From Bacteroidales bacterium (GTDB taxonomy: Bacteria; Bacteroidota; Bacteroidia; Bacteroidales; F082): 64,000 nucleotides of DNA. Below the pieces are notes generated by a model. It was not told the origin of the DNA, made no database searches, and was given only the letters and a program-made list of their open reading frames with translations. The DNA lies in the NCBI GenBank assembly GCA_017549805.1, contig JAFYNJ010000017.1, positions 1 to 64,000 of the forward strand, given 5' to 3'. Position 1 is the first letter of the stretch, and each line of letters starts with the position of its first letter. Of this stretch, positions 49,401 to 56,855 are shown one piece after another. The translations under genes and the position numbers were made by a program.

Positions 49401-49683
49401 CATCAAGAATTTCCAAGTAGTGGCTTTTGGCGACATCGGTACTGCCTGGACGGGATGGAACCCTTACGATCCCAGCAACTCGCTCTACACTTCCTATTAC
49501 CACGACGGGAACCTCGACATCAGCGTAACCAGGATGAAAGAGCCCATTGTGGGCGGTGTCGGCTTGGGATTGAGGACTACCTTGCTGGGCTACTTTGTCA
49601 GAGGCGACATGGCTTGGGGCATCGAGGACGGAAAGATAATCAAAAAACCACAGTTTTACCTTTCTTTCAATCTGGATTTTTGA
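46468..49683 (+). CDS. TolB-like propeller fused to a BamA-like outer-membrane barrel
   Basis: The 1071-residue protein has a signal peptide (ISSLSQAQ). An N-terminal peptidase-MA-like helical region follows (residues ~30-290; DIPEWFQNGLCAYITEDWDS in the place of a HExxH helix). Next is a WD40/TolB-type propeller (PEVSPDGKRIAYVSNDEGRI, LSPVFSADDKQIIFSSNRIG). The C-terminal ~350 residues are rich in beta-strands and end like surface-antigen barrels (GGVGLGLRTTLLGYFVRGDM, FYLSFNLDF). This architecture is known in Bacteroidota as a large outer-membrane protein of unknown function. The ATG at 46468 follows a -7 box. Confidence 0.78.
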   Translation: MKSKRKWCLRFMLVAMLTAISSLSQAQFYNGMNMEFGKNRVQWKSFHWSYYKYETFDVYFYQGGNELANYVLNYAKDEIPEMEKRFGNHFGKKVQFLVFNSLGDLKQSNLNNDEEDTGNTGGVTKIIGSKVFLYFNGNYADFEQQIKEGIAHLLLTQVMNGTSIGSQVRSSYRYDIPEWFQNGLCAYITEDWDSFKEDRLQQGILSGEFKKINQLRDQDAIIAGYSFWGFIEEKYGTKAFNEILTLAESSQNVKKAMLYVTGVKYKELIKQWYGFYEERYKVLRQSKPSEVMALKYRKHRTYTQPEVSPDGKRIAYVSNDEGRINIWIEELATGKKERLYKGGYRSDTWIDTSFPLLAWHPTGSILSFIIEEKGQLLLCNLDIGTKKIGQTNLYEFQKITSFSYAHKDRKIVLSASRFGKPDIFVYNLFSNTLEQITDDYYTDLSPVFSADDKQIIFSSNRIGETLEVLTSPGIQRKQFNLYAYDYANKSQELRNLTGQQLSSSILPKSFTGNKLFYLNDSSGFYNLYEARFDSAVNYIDTAVHYRYYTVSKPLTNYTSSIIDYSYNPREKKLVMLLPDQNGQKFYTTYYQAGSTGAGISQMNPYAQQRLMKKKQAEEAVIEKTTSHRFKNSYRAARKKKPSGITADSTVQYVSPIPISSYEGLLVAKKDTTVRAQNYYVELFTDKLTSQLDFSYMNYSYQPFSSYGGAIYLSSPGNVLLGSTMADLMEDYKIDLGVKLNRSLINNEYVVRFRDLSRRLDKSLTLHRYVTDNYGTYYYRTFTNEAFYTLSYPFNEILSLRGTALYRWDNTVSLAIDDHSLAEGNFTDHLGGLRAELVYDNSKKLQTNLYVGARGKVFAEYYQTINKNTKNLFVVGFDYRNYTRIHRNFIWANRIAGSSSFGQNKLIYYMGGVDNWILAQFDYETPIDYTQNYRYQTLATNMRGFKQNIRNGNNFMVLNSELRFPVFSYLLDRPINMQFIKNFQVVAFGDIGTAWTGWNPYDPSNSLYTSYYHDGNLDISVTRMKEPIVGGVGLGLRTTLLGYFVRGDMAWGIEDGKIIKKPQFYLSFNLDF

Positions 49684-49690
49684 TTTCTCA

Positions 49691-49731
49691 ACCCTGTTTT
49701 TATCAACACGGATTGTTGATAAAAACAGGGT
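49691..49731 (+). terminator. Long perfect hairpin after the TolB/BamA-like gene
   Basis: Arms of 18 bases, ACCCTGTTTTTATCAACA (49691-49708) and its complement (49714-49731), enclose the loop CGGAT eight bases after the stop. There is only a short A-rich tail, so it may also protect the mRNA 3' end. Confidence 0.7.
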
Positions 49732-49847
49732 CAAAAAATGCATTTTTCAGACCTCCAATTGCTATCTCTTTCCTAATTTAGCAATCGCTATTGATGCGAG
49801 CAAAGAATTTGTGATGTTGGTTTTAAACTATTAATTTTCAGCGAGAT

Positions 49848-52628
49848 ATGAGGAACAAGCGGCGACCATTGGATATGGAGCAGACGCTTTTTAGCGCACT
49901 GCAGTTCGAGGAGATGGAACAGGAGGCCAAAACGGGTCACGACAAAATATTGGAAGCACGGCAAAGCACCAGTTTCGACGCCACATCATTGTCGCAACAG
50001 GAGAATGTGGAGCTGGTTGAAAAACCCATGGAGGAGGATAGCTCAAAGGAGGAAAAAGTATTTGCCGAAAAAGTCGAATACCACATTTTCCCCAACGATG
50101 TTGTCAAGGCAGCCGCCAAGGAGTATTTCCACGGTGATTCGCTGGCGGGAGATGTTTGGGCCAACAAATACGCACTCAAGGATAGCGCCGGCAACATCTA
50201 CGAACTGACGCCCGATGACATGCACCACCGCATTGCCAGGGAAATCGCTCGCATTGAAAGAAAATACCCAAATCCTTTGACCGAAGAAGAGGTTTTTGAG
50301 GTCTTGAAGGATTTCAGATACATTGTCCCACAAGGCAGTCCCATGGCAGGCATCGGCAACGACTTCCAGATTTCCTCTTTGTCGAACTGTTTTGTCATCG
50401 GCAACAAAGGCAACGCCGATTCCTACGGTGGCATCATGAAGATCGACCAGGAACAGGTGCAGTTGATGAAACGCAGGGGCGGCGTCGGCCACGACCTGTC
50501 GCAGCTTCGTCCAACAGGCAGTCCTGTCAAAAACTGCGCGTTGACTTCGACCGGGATCGTACCATTCATGGAGCGCTACTCCAACTCCACCAAAGAGGTG
50601 GCTCAGGATGGCCGTCGTGGAGCCTTGATGATGAGCATCAGCATCAAGCACCCCGACTCGGAGGCCTTCATCGACGCCAAGATGACACAAGGCAAGATCA
50701 CCAACGCCAACGTCTCGGTAAGAATCACCGACGAGTTCATGCAATGCGTCAGGGAAGGCAAGCCCTTTGTCCAGCAATACCCCATCGATTCGCCGAATCC
50801 GACGTTCACCAAAACCGTTGATGCCCGCACCTTATGGAGCAAGATCATCCACAATGCTTGGAAGTCGGCAGAACCCGGCGTGCTCTTCTGGGACACCATC
50901 CTCCGCGAGTCCATCCCCGATTGCTATGCCGACCTTGGCTTCCGTACACTGAGCACCAACCCATGCGGCGAGATTCCGCTATGCGCTTACGACAGTTGCC
51001 GCCTGCTGGCCATCAACCTTTATAGCTATGTTGACAACCCCTTCACTCCGGAGGCACGTTTCAACAGTAAGCTCTTCTCGAAACATGTGGCCATCGCCCA
51101 GCGCATGATGGACGACATCGTTGATCTGGAAATCGAAAAAGTGGACGGCATCCTGAACAAGATTGAGTCCGACCCCGAAGACATCGAGATCAAACGCATC
51201 GAGTTGAACCTTTGGAAAAACATCAAGGAAAAGTGCCTGCAAGGTCGCCGGACAGGCATCGGCATCACCGCCGAAGGCGACATGCTGGCCGCATTGGGGA
51301 AGCGCTATGCCTCCGACGAAGCCATCGCTTTCTCCTCTGAGGTGCAGAAGCTGTTGGCCCACGAAGCTTACCGTTCTTCTGTGAACTTGGCTGAAGAACG
51401 CGGTGCCTTCCCGATGTACAACGCAAAACGCGAGGAACACAACCCCTTCATCAACCGTTTGCGCAGCATCGACGAGGAGCTGTATCAAAAGATGACCAAG
51501 GTGGGCCGCCGCAACATTGCCATGCTCACTATCGCCCCCACTGGCTCAGTGAGCCTATGTACACAGACCACCTCGGGTATCGAGCCCGTTTTCATGGTCG
51601 TTTACAAACGCCGCCGTAAGGTCAACCCGAACGATAAAGACGTTCACGTCACTTTCACCGACAGCGTGGGCAACTCATTTGAGGAGTACAATGTCTTCCA
51701 CCACAAGTTCCTTACCTGGCTCAAAGTCAACGGCTACAATGTGGATGAGGTGATGCACTACGACGATGAGAAGCTGAACGAAATCATCGCCAAGTCGCCC
51801 TATTACAAGGCCACTGCCAACGACATCGATTGGGTGAACAAGGTCAAGATGCAAGGCAGCATGCAGAAATGGGTGGACCACTCCATCAGCGTCACCGTGA
51901 ACGTGCCCAAGGAGACCACCGAGAAACTGGTGAGCAGGATTTACATGACCGCCTGGGAATGCGGATGCAAGGGCATGACCATTTATCGCGACGGCTCACG
52001 CGACGGCGTGTTGGTGGCAAAAGAAGAAAAAAAGCCAGAGGACAAAAGCCAGAAGACAGAAGGGCGCCCGAGCGACATCAAGCTCAACTCCGCACCGCAA
52101 CGGCCGAAGGAACTGGAGTGCGACGTGGTCCGCTTCCAGAACAACTACGAGAAGTGGATCGCTTTCGTGGGCAAGCTGCATGACAAACCTTACGAAATCT
52201 TCCTTGGCAATGCAGATGAAATCTTCCTTCCTCCTTTCGTGGAGAAGGGCAAGATCATCAAAGAGAAGAACAAGGGCGAGGCTTCGCGTTACGACTTCCA
52301 GTACCTCGACAAGGGCGGCTACCCCGTCACTATCCAAGGCCTGTCGCGCATGTTCAACAAGGAATACTGGAACTACGCCAAGCTGATCTCGGGCATCCTA
52401 CGCCACGGCATGCCGATCAACTATGTCATCGAGCTGGTGCAAAACCTCACTGTCGAGGAAGACAACATCAACACTTGGAAAAACGGCATCGTGCGCGCCC
52501 TTAAGAAATACATCCCCAACGGCACTAAGATTACCGGAAAGATCTGTCCAAATTGCGGACAGGACACCATCATCTATCAGGACGGCTGCATGCTATGCAC
52601 CAATTGCGGCCATTCAAAATGCGGATGA
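49848..52628 (+). CDS. nrdJ: Adenosylcobalamin-dependent class II ribonucleotide reductase
   Basis: The 926-residue enzyme reduces ribonucleotides to deoxyribonucleotides using coenzyme B12, so it works with or without oxygen. Residues of the ten-stranded barrel include LSNCFVIG (active-site Cys), STNPCGEIPLCAYDSC (radical-site Cys and Glu), MLTIAPTGSVSLC and GRRTGIGITAEGD. A C-terminal domain (residues ~750-926) ends in a zinc ribbon (CPNCGQDTIIYQDG, CTNCGHSKCG). The linker KPEDKSQKTEGRPSD is encoded by purine-rich repeat sequence. In the leader, ATTGCTA (49758-49764) and TAGCAAT (49779-49785) form an inverted repeat. A B12 riboswitch is not visible. Confidence 0.93.
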   Translation: MRNKRRPLDMEQTLFSALQFEEMEQEAKTGHDKILEARQSTSFDATSLSQQENVELVEKPMEEDSSKEEKVFAEKVEYHIFPNDVVKAAAKEYFHGDSLAGDVWANKYALKDSAGNIYELTPDDMHHRIAREIARIERKYPNPLTEEEVFEVLKDFRYIVPQGSPMAGIGNDFQISSLSNCFVIGNKGNADSYGGIMKIDQEQVQLMKRRGGVGHDLSQLRPTGSPVKNCALTSTGIVPFMERYSNSTKEVAQDGRRGALMMSISIKHPDSEAFIDAKMTQGKITNANVSVRITDEFMQCVREGKPFVQQYPIDSPNPTFTKTVDARTLWSKIIHNAWKSAEPGVLFWDTILRESIPDCYADLGFRTLSTNPCGEIPLCAYDSCRLLAINLYSYVDNPFTPEARFNSKLFSKHVAIAQRMMDDIVDLEIEKVDGILNKIESDPEDIEIKRIELNLWKNIKEKCLQGRRTGIGITAEGDMLAALGKRYASDEAIAFSSEVQKLLAHEAYRSSVNLAEERGAFPMYNAKREEHNPFINRLRSIDEELYQKMTKVGRRNIAMLTIAPTGSVSLCTQTTSGIEPVFMVVYKRRRKVNPNDKDVHVTFTDSVGNSFEEYNVFHHKFLTWLKVNGYNVDEVMHYDDEKLNEIIAKSPYYKATANDIDWVNKVKMQGSMQKWVDHSISVTVNVPKETTEKLVSRIYMTAWECGCKGMTIYRDGSRDGVLVAKEEKKPEDKSQKTEGRPSDIKLNSAPQRPKELECDVVRFQNNYEKWIAFVGKLHDKPYEIFLGNADEIFLPPFVEKGKIIKEKNKGEASRYDFQYLDKGGYPVTIQGLSRMFNKEYWNYAKLISGILRHGMPINYVIELVQNLTVEEDNINTWKNGIVRALKKYIPNGTKITGKICPNCGQDTIIYQDGCMLCTNCGHSKCG

Positions 52629-52670
52629 CCCCAAACTGAACACAGTTGTTTTTTTATCTTCATAATGGCA

Positions 52671-52703
52671 GGTCGCCGGCCTTCGGGTCGGCGGCCTTTT
52701 TTT
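52671..52703 (+). terminator. Intrinsic terminator of nrdJ
   Basis: GGTCGCCGGCC and GGTCGGCGGCC form a GC-rich stem (52671-52696) followed by seven T. An AGAAGTCAGAAGACAGAAGG repeat (52704-52737) lies between it and the next, convergent gene. Confidence 0.85.
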
Positions 52704-52737
52704 AGAAGTCAGAAGACAGAAGGAAGAAGAAAGAAGG

Positions 52738-53172
52738 CTAGGACATCTCTGAATAAGAAGGGAGATGGTTCATGGCCTTCAGCGCGCCATCCTCTGCCTT
52801 GAAGCAATAACAATCCATGCCATTATAAAGCATGAGAAATTGAGGGTGCAATGCCGCGTAATAACGCACGGCCTGCTCCAAGGTACTTTGCGAAAGCTTC
52901 ACCGAAGAAGCTTTGCATTCCACGATCATCAGGGGATTGCCGTCCTTACCGAACACAACGGCGTCGCAGCGTTTGTCAAGTCCATTCACCTTGACAGAAT
53001 ACTCCACGGCAAGCAGTCCGGCGGGTACGCCAAGATGCTCCACCAACAGATAAAGAACCTTCTGCCTCACCTCTTCCTCGGGGGTAAGTGTGCAATAACG
53101 CCTTCTCAAGGGATCGAAGACCAATGTCCTGTCGCCCTCAATCTTCGTCTTGAACCATTGGAGATCCGACAT
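52738..53172 (-). CDS. HsdR N-terminal-domain (HSDR_N_2) protein
   Basis: This 144-residue protein is a stand-alone copy of the nuclease-like N-terminal domain of type I restriction subunits. RCDAVVFGKDGNPLMIVECKA gives the D...ExK core and LEQAVRYYAALH the following Q...Y helix. Such single-domain proteins are conserved in Bacteroidota outside restriction systems and their role is unknown; no helicase domain or methylase is nearby. Its ATG overlaps the stop of the DUF4837 gene by one base (TAATG), so it is translated from the same mRNA as the lipoprotein and transglycosylase genes. Confidence 0.85.
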   Translation of the reverse strand: MSDLQWFKTKIEGDRTLVFDPLRRRYCTLTPEEEVRQKVLYLLVEHLGVPAGLLAVEYSVKVNGLDKRCDAVVFGKDGNPLMIVECKASSVKLSQSTLEQAVRYYAALHPQFLMLYNGMDCYCFKAEDGALKAMNHLPSYSEMS

Positions 53173-54185
53173 TACTCCTCCGTCTTGATGCTGTAAAGAA
53201 TGGATTGCAGCTGCAAGAGGTCATCGCGCTTGTCATGATTCGGATAATACACATAACCTTCAAGGGTTACAAGATTTCCCGTCTTTTCATCGGGGAACGT
53301 ATAGGAGACAAATGGACCGGCCATGTAGTCGCCCACCAGGCACCACATTCCTCGTATTTCGGCGGCAAAACCAGTAGGATAAGTCGAGATGTAGCTTACC
53401 AACGGAGGCACAAATTCTTTCTCGGTGGTCATGAACGAACCGTCAGCTGGACCCGGCACATACTTCTGCAGCATGAGGTCACGCACAGAGACGAGACTGT
53501 TCAATTCCAGTTGAAGTGTGTCTTTATAGGGAGTGGTATAGATGAAAATACCGAAACTGTTTTTTTCAAGTTCCTTGCGAAGCCACATAAAATCAGGCTC
53601 GTCCTTGGCGATAAAGAAACCCGATGGAATAGTCATATCGAATCCCATCTTCTCCTTGATCCGTTGTGTAATCTTCGTATCGTTAGAAGGACGGAGCACC
53701 GTCATGATACGATCACGCTCCACTTTGTCAAACATCATCCTGTAAACTTCTTTCTGTTCATTGAACGTTTGGCACCACGAAGTACGGTCAGGAGCGATGA
53801 TCTTGATCACACGCTGGGGAGCTGCCCAGAGATCTTCACCTGTTTCTACCACTGGTTTTTCGATGTTGGGGTCGATCTCAACAATCAAGATGCACTTGAA
53901 TCGCTTGAACATGTCGGTAAAACCGATCACATTGAGATGGGCCAGTTTTTTGATTGCCTCTGGCTGTGGCAGACCATACTGCGGTTGCAAGAAGAAGGCG
54001 CGGATGGTATCGCCAATCATGCCATTCCATTGCTCGTCGTTCTGGGTGACGATCAAAATCTCCGAGGTGCCGCCTGCGGAACGGTCTTTTTTCCCAATTA
54101 CTTTTTTCTTGTTGCAAGCCGAGAAAAGCAACAGCGTTACGGAAAGCAAAACAAGAATCGCTTTGAAAGGTTTATTCTTTTCCAT
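53172..54185 (-). CDS. DUF4837-family lipoprotein
   Basis: The 337-residue protein has a lipoprotein signal (LLLFSACNKKK) and matches the DUF4837 family of Bacteroidota: SEILIVTQNDEQWNGMIGDT, IKIIAPDRTSWCQTFNEQ and RGMWCLVGDYMAGPFVSYTF. It is placed between a lytic transglycosylase gene (31 bases upstream) and the HsdR_N gene (one-base overlap). This conserved context suggests an envelope role, but no activity is known. Confidence 0.85.
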   Translation of the reverse strand: MEKNKPFKAILVLLSVTLLLFSACNKKKVIGKKDRSAGGTSEILIVTQNDEQWNGMIGDTIRAFFLQPQYGLPQPEAIKKLAHLNVIGFTDMFKRFKCILIVEIDPNIEKPVVETGEDLWAAPQRVIKIIAPDRTSWCQTFNEQKEVYRMMFDKVERDRIMTVLRPSNDTKITQRIKEKMGFDMTIPSGFFIAKDEPDFMWLRKELEKNSFGIFIYTTPYKDTLQLELNSLVSVRDLMLQKYVPGPADGSFMTTEKEFVPPLVSYISTYPTGFAAEIRGMWCLVGDYMAGPFVSYTFPDEKTGNLVTLEGYVYYPNHDKRDDLLQLQSILYSIKTEE

Positions 54186-54216
54186 GGCTATATTGTTTTT
54201 TAGTTTGTCGCCAACA

Positions 54217-55521
54217 TCATCTCGCTGATACGCGAAGGCGCTGGTTTATCTTAATTGTATTGGACTTAAGGTTATTCCATTTCTTGATGTTTGCCACGGT
54301 GACCCTGTATTTCTTTGCAATGCTCGACAGCGTCTCGCCCTTCTTCACGGTATGGTATTTAGGCTTTGACGGAGGAGGTGCAACCACCACCTTTTTCGCT
54401 TCTTCAAGCACCTTTTCCTTGTCAATCTGTTCCCTGGTCTTGTAGGCATAGATCTCTTTTTCTCGAACGGCAAATTGAACCGCATATTGCGATGGGAGCC
54501 TTAAAATGTATGAAATCGAGTCGCTGGCGGGGATGATGCCTTTTGTATACTGGGGATTGTAATTAGCCAAATCTCTCATCGATACGCCAAGTGTTTCGTT
54601 CAACTGGGCAAACGTCAACACATCATGAACCTTCACGGTGTCGGTGCCGCTGATGAGCATTTCGGGAGCAATGGGATAAATATTGTGCTCCTTGGCATAA
54701 TGGATCACATAATTGATGGCGATGAAGGTCGGGACATAGTTTTGTGTTTCTGCCGGCAGATAAGGACAAATCGCCCAATAGTCCATGACACCGCCTGCAC
54801 GGGCAATGGCCTTGTTAACCGTGCCAGGTCCGGAATTGTAGGCAGCAAGCACCAGGAACCAATCCTTGTATCTATTATACAAGTCAAGCATGAAACGGCA
54901 AGCTGCTTCCGTTTCCTTCGCCGGATCAAAGCGGTCATCAACAAGCGAATTCGACTTCAATCCATATTGTTTTCCTGTCGCATACATGAACTGCCATAGA
55001 CCTTTGGCACCGACTCTCGAAACGGCAAGGGGATTCAACGCAGACTCAACCACCGCAAGACATTTCAGTTCCAGGGGCATGTTGTATTTGTCAAGAACCT
55101 CTTCAAACATCGGGAAATACACGTATGAGAGACCCAACATGCGACTTGTGAACGCCCTGAAACGAAAGACGTAATTGTCAATCTTAGCTCGCACCGCTGG
55201 ATTGTAAACCAACGGAAGCGTTGTTTGGGCTGCGAGCTGTTCCATGCGTTGTTTGTAAACATAATCCTCAAAAATCGGCACTTCGCCATAAGCGTATCCG
55301 TAAGGATTCATCTCTGCGGAGTCGTACTCCAGATATTTTTCTTGAAAAAAAGGCAAATCGCCCAACGACTCAAACATTCTCATTATCTCCGACTCACCAA
55401 GGACGGTATCAAGGGCGACTGTTGCGGTATCATCAATAGACGGGTCATTCCCCACCTGGGCATGGGATGCCTGCACGAAAAGAATGACAAAAGCAGCTAC
55501 TAGAAGTGTTCTGGGTTTCAT
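54217..55521 (-). CDS. MltD-like lytic transglycosylase with LysM domain
   Basis: The 434-residue protein has a signal peptide (VQASHAQ) and an SLT lysozyme-like domain at residues ~145-270 (CLAVVESALNPLAVSRVGAK, GLWQFMYATG, VLAAYNSGPG), with the catalytic Glu in VVES. A second linker domain follows, then one C-terminal LysM peptidoglycan-binding repeat (YHTVKKGETLSSIAKKYRVT). It cleaves peptidoglycan glycan strands in the periplasm. The ATG at 55521 follows a good promoter and gives a proper signal peptide; the frame extends further upstream but through the -7 box. It is the first gene of a three-gene operon. Confidence 0.88.
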   Translation of the reverse strand: MKPRTLLVAAFVILFVQASHAQVGNDPSIDDTATVALDTVLGESEIMRMFESLGDLPFFQEKYLEYDSAEMNPYGYAYGEVPIFEDYVYKQRMEQLAAQTTLPLVYNPAVRAKIDNYVFRFRAFTSRMLGLSYVYFPMFEEVLDKYNMPLELKCLAVVESALNPLAVSRVGAKGLWQFMYATGKQYGLKSNSLVDDRFDPAKETEAACRFMLDLYNRYKDWFLVLAAYNSGPGTVNKAIARAGGVMDYWAICPYLPAETQNYVPTFIAINYVIHYAKEHNIYPIAPEMLISGTDTVKVHDVLTFAQLNETLGVSMRDLANYNPQYTKGIIPASDSISYILRLPSQYAVQFAVREKEIYAYKTREQIDKEKVLEEAKKVVVAPPPSKPKYHTVKKGETLSSIAKKYRVTVANIKKWNNLKSNTIKINQRLRVSAR

Positions 55522-55548
55522 GCGAAAAAGAATAATTGATACAAACTG

Positions 55549-55579
55549 CAAAAATAATCAAAAAAACCGAAGCCCACAA
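55549..55579 (-). promoter_or_regulatory. Promoter of the transglycosylase operon
   Basis: TTG (55577-55579), a 20-base spacer and TATTTTTG (55549-55556) on the minus strand lie 28 bases before the ATG at 55521. Confidence 0.6.
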
Positions 55580-55583
55580 GTCC

Positions 55584-56855
55584 CTATAAAAGATTCACCC
55601 TATTGGCATCTTGTTTCACAAAAATAGCCAACATAATGGTGAAGGCCAGCAGACTCGAGCCTCCGTAACTCAAAAAAGGCAGCGGAATGCCAATGACAGG
55701 AACCAATCCGATCGTCATGCCAATATTGATGGCGACATGGACAAAGATGATACCAGCAATGGCATAGCCATAAATCCGGCTGAAAGCCAGTTTTTGGCGT
55801 TCCGCCCTCTTAAGAATGCGCACCAACATGCCAATATAGAGGAGCAGGACAACCAACGAGCCCTTAAACCCACCTTCCTCGCCAATAGTGCAGAAGATGA
55901 AGTCGGTGTGCTGCTCAGGGACAAAATCGTATTTGGTCTGAGTGCCTTTCAAGAATCCTTTCCCCCAGAAACCACCGGAACCGATGGCAATTTTCGATTG
56001 GTGCAGATTGTAGCCCGCCCCTTTGATATCGTCGTTCTTGCCCAAAAGCACATCAATACGGGTGCGCTGGTGCTCTTGCAGCACTTCGTTATAGGCATAG
56101 TCCACGCAAAACACCAATGCAAAGAAAAACAAGTACACGGCAACCATCGTCCACAAACCCTTGCGTTTGTTGAGCAGATAATAGGCCAAGGTCAACGCAA
56201 ACATCGCGCCGAGAATAATACACATGACCTTAGTGGACCAGATCAAGGTGAATACAAAGACCGCTATGGCACCAACTGCCAGCAGCATCAGGGCACCCGC
56301 ACCCGGCATGCCTTCACGGTACAGCAGGAAAATAAACGATGCGAACACAATGGCCGAGCCCGTGTCGTTTTGCAACAACACCAACGCCGCAGGCAAGAAG
56401 ATGATGACATAGGACCAAATCCTGGTTCTTCTGTTTTTCAAATCGACATCCCTATGGCCAAGATAACTTGACAAGGCCAAGGCGGTGCCCAGCTTGGCGA
56501 ATTCAGATGGCTGAAGCTTGATGCCACCGCCGAAATCAATCCAAGAGGTGGCACCCTTTGTGGCCTTTCCATAAACCAATACCACGATAAGCAGCAACAC
56601 CACAATAGCATAGATCCAATACGCAAATGCATCGAAGATCTTTGCATCCAACAGCAACACGATAAAACCCAAAGCCATGGAGATGCCGATCCACATCAAC
56701 TGTTTTCCACAGAACTGCGACATGTCGTAAATGGGATGGCTCCCTTCGCTCAGACCTGCGGAATAGACGCTCAGCCAGCCAATAATCACCAACGCAAAAT
56801 ACATCAGCAGCAACGGCCAGTCAACTTTTCCTATGATACTGTTCCTATCGGTCAT
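55584..56855 (-). CDS. rodA: RodA-type peptidoglycan polymerase (SEDS)
   Basis: The 423-residue inner-membrane protein is a SEDS glycosyltransferase that polymerises glycan strands during cell elongation together with PBP2. It has about ten membrane helices. Family motifs are TKGATSWIDFGGGIKLQPSE, FAKLGTALALSSYLG, QNDTGSAIVFASF, FVPEQHTDFIFCTIGEEGGF and IPLPFLSYGGSSLLAFTIML. The ATG at 56855 overlaps the mrdA stop (ATGA), so the pair is coupled; a longer frame to 56978 lies inside mrdA and is not used. A ~70-residue insert-like region with repeated hydrophobic segments sits between the first and second motif groups. Confidence 0.93.
   Translation of the reverse strand: MTDRNSIIGKVDWPLLLMYFALVIIGWLSVYSAGLSEGSHPIYDMSQFCGKQLMWIGISMALGFIVLLLDAKIFDAFAYWIYAIVVLLLIVVLVYGKATKGATSWIDFGGGIKLQPSEFAKLGTALALSSYLGHRDVDLKNRRTRIWSYVIIFLPAALVLLQNDTGSAIVFASFIFLLYREGMPGAGALMLLAVGAIAVFVFTLIWSTKVMCIILGAMFALTLAYYLLNKRKGLWTMVAVYLFFFALVFCVDYAYNEVLQEHQRTRIDVLLGKNDDIKGAGYNLHQSKIAIGSGGFWGKGFLKGTQTKYDFVPEQHTDFIFCTIGEEGGFKGSLVVLLLYIGMLVRILKRAERQKLAFSRIYGYAIAGIIFVHVAINIGMTIGLVPVIGIPLPFLSYGGSSLLAFTIMLAIFVKQDANRVNLL

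Noticed and set aside
49732-49847. Adenosylcobalamin riboswitch upstream of nrdJ
   Set aside because: The gap is only ~116 bases after a terminator-like hairpin and shows no B12-box-like conserved sequence; only a 7-base inverted repeat is present.
52738-53172. Type I restriction-modification locus
   Set aside because: Only the HsdR N-terminal domain is present, with no helicase, specificity or methylase gene; it is coupled to envelope genes.
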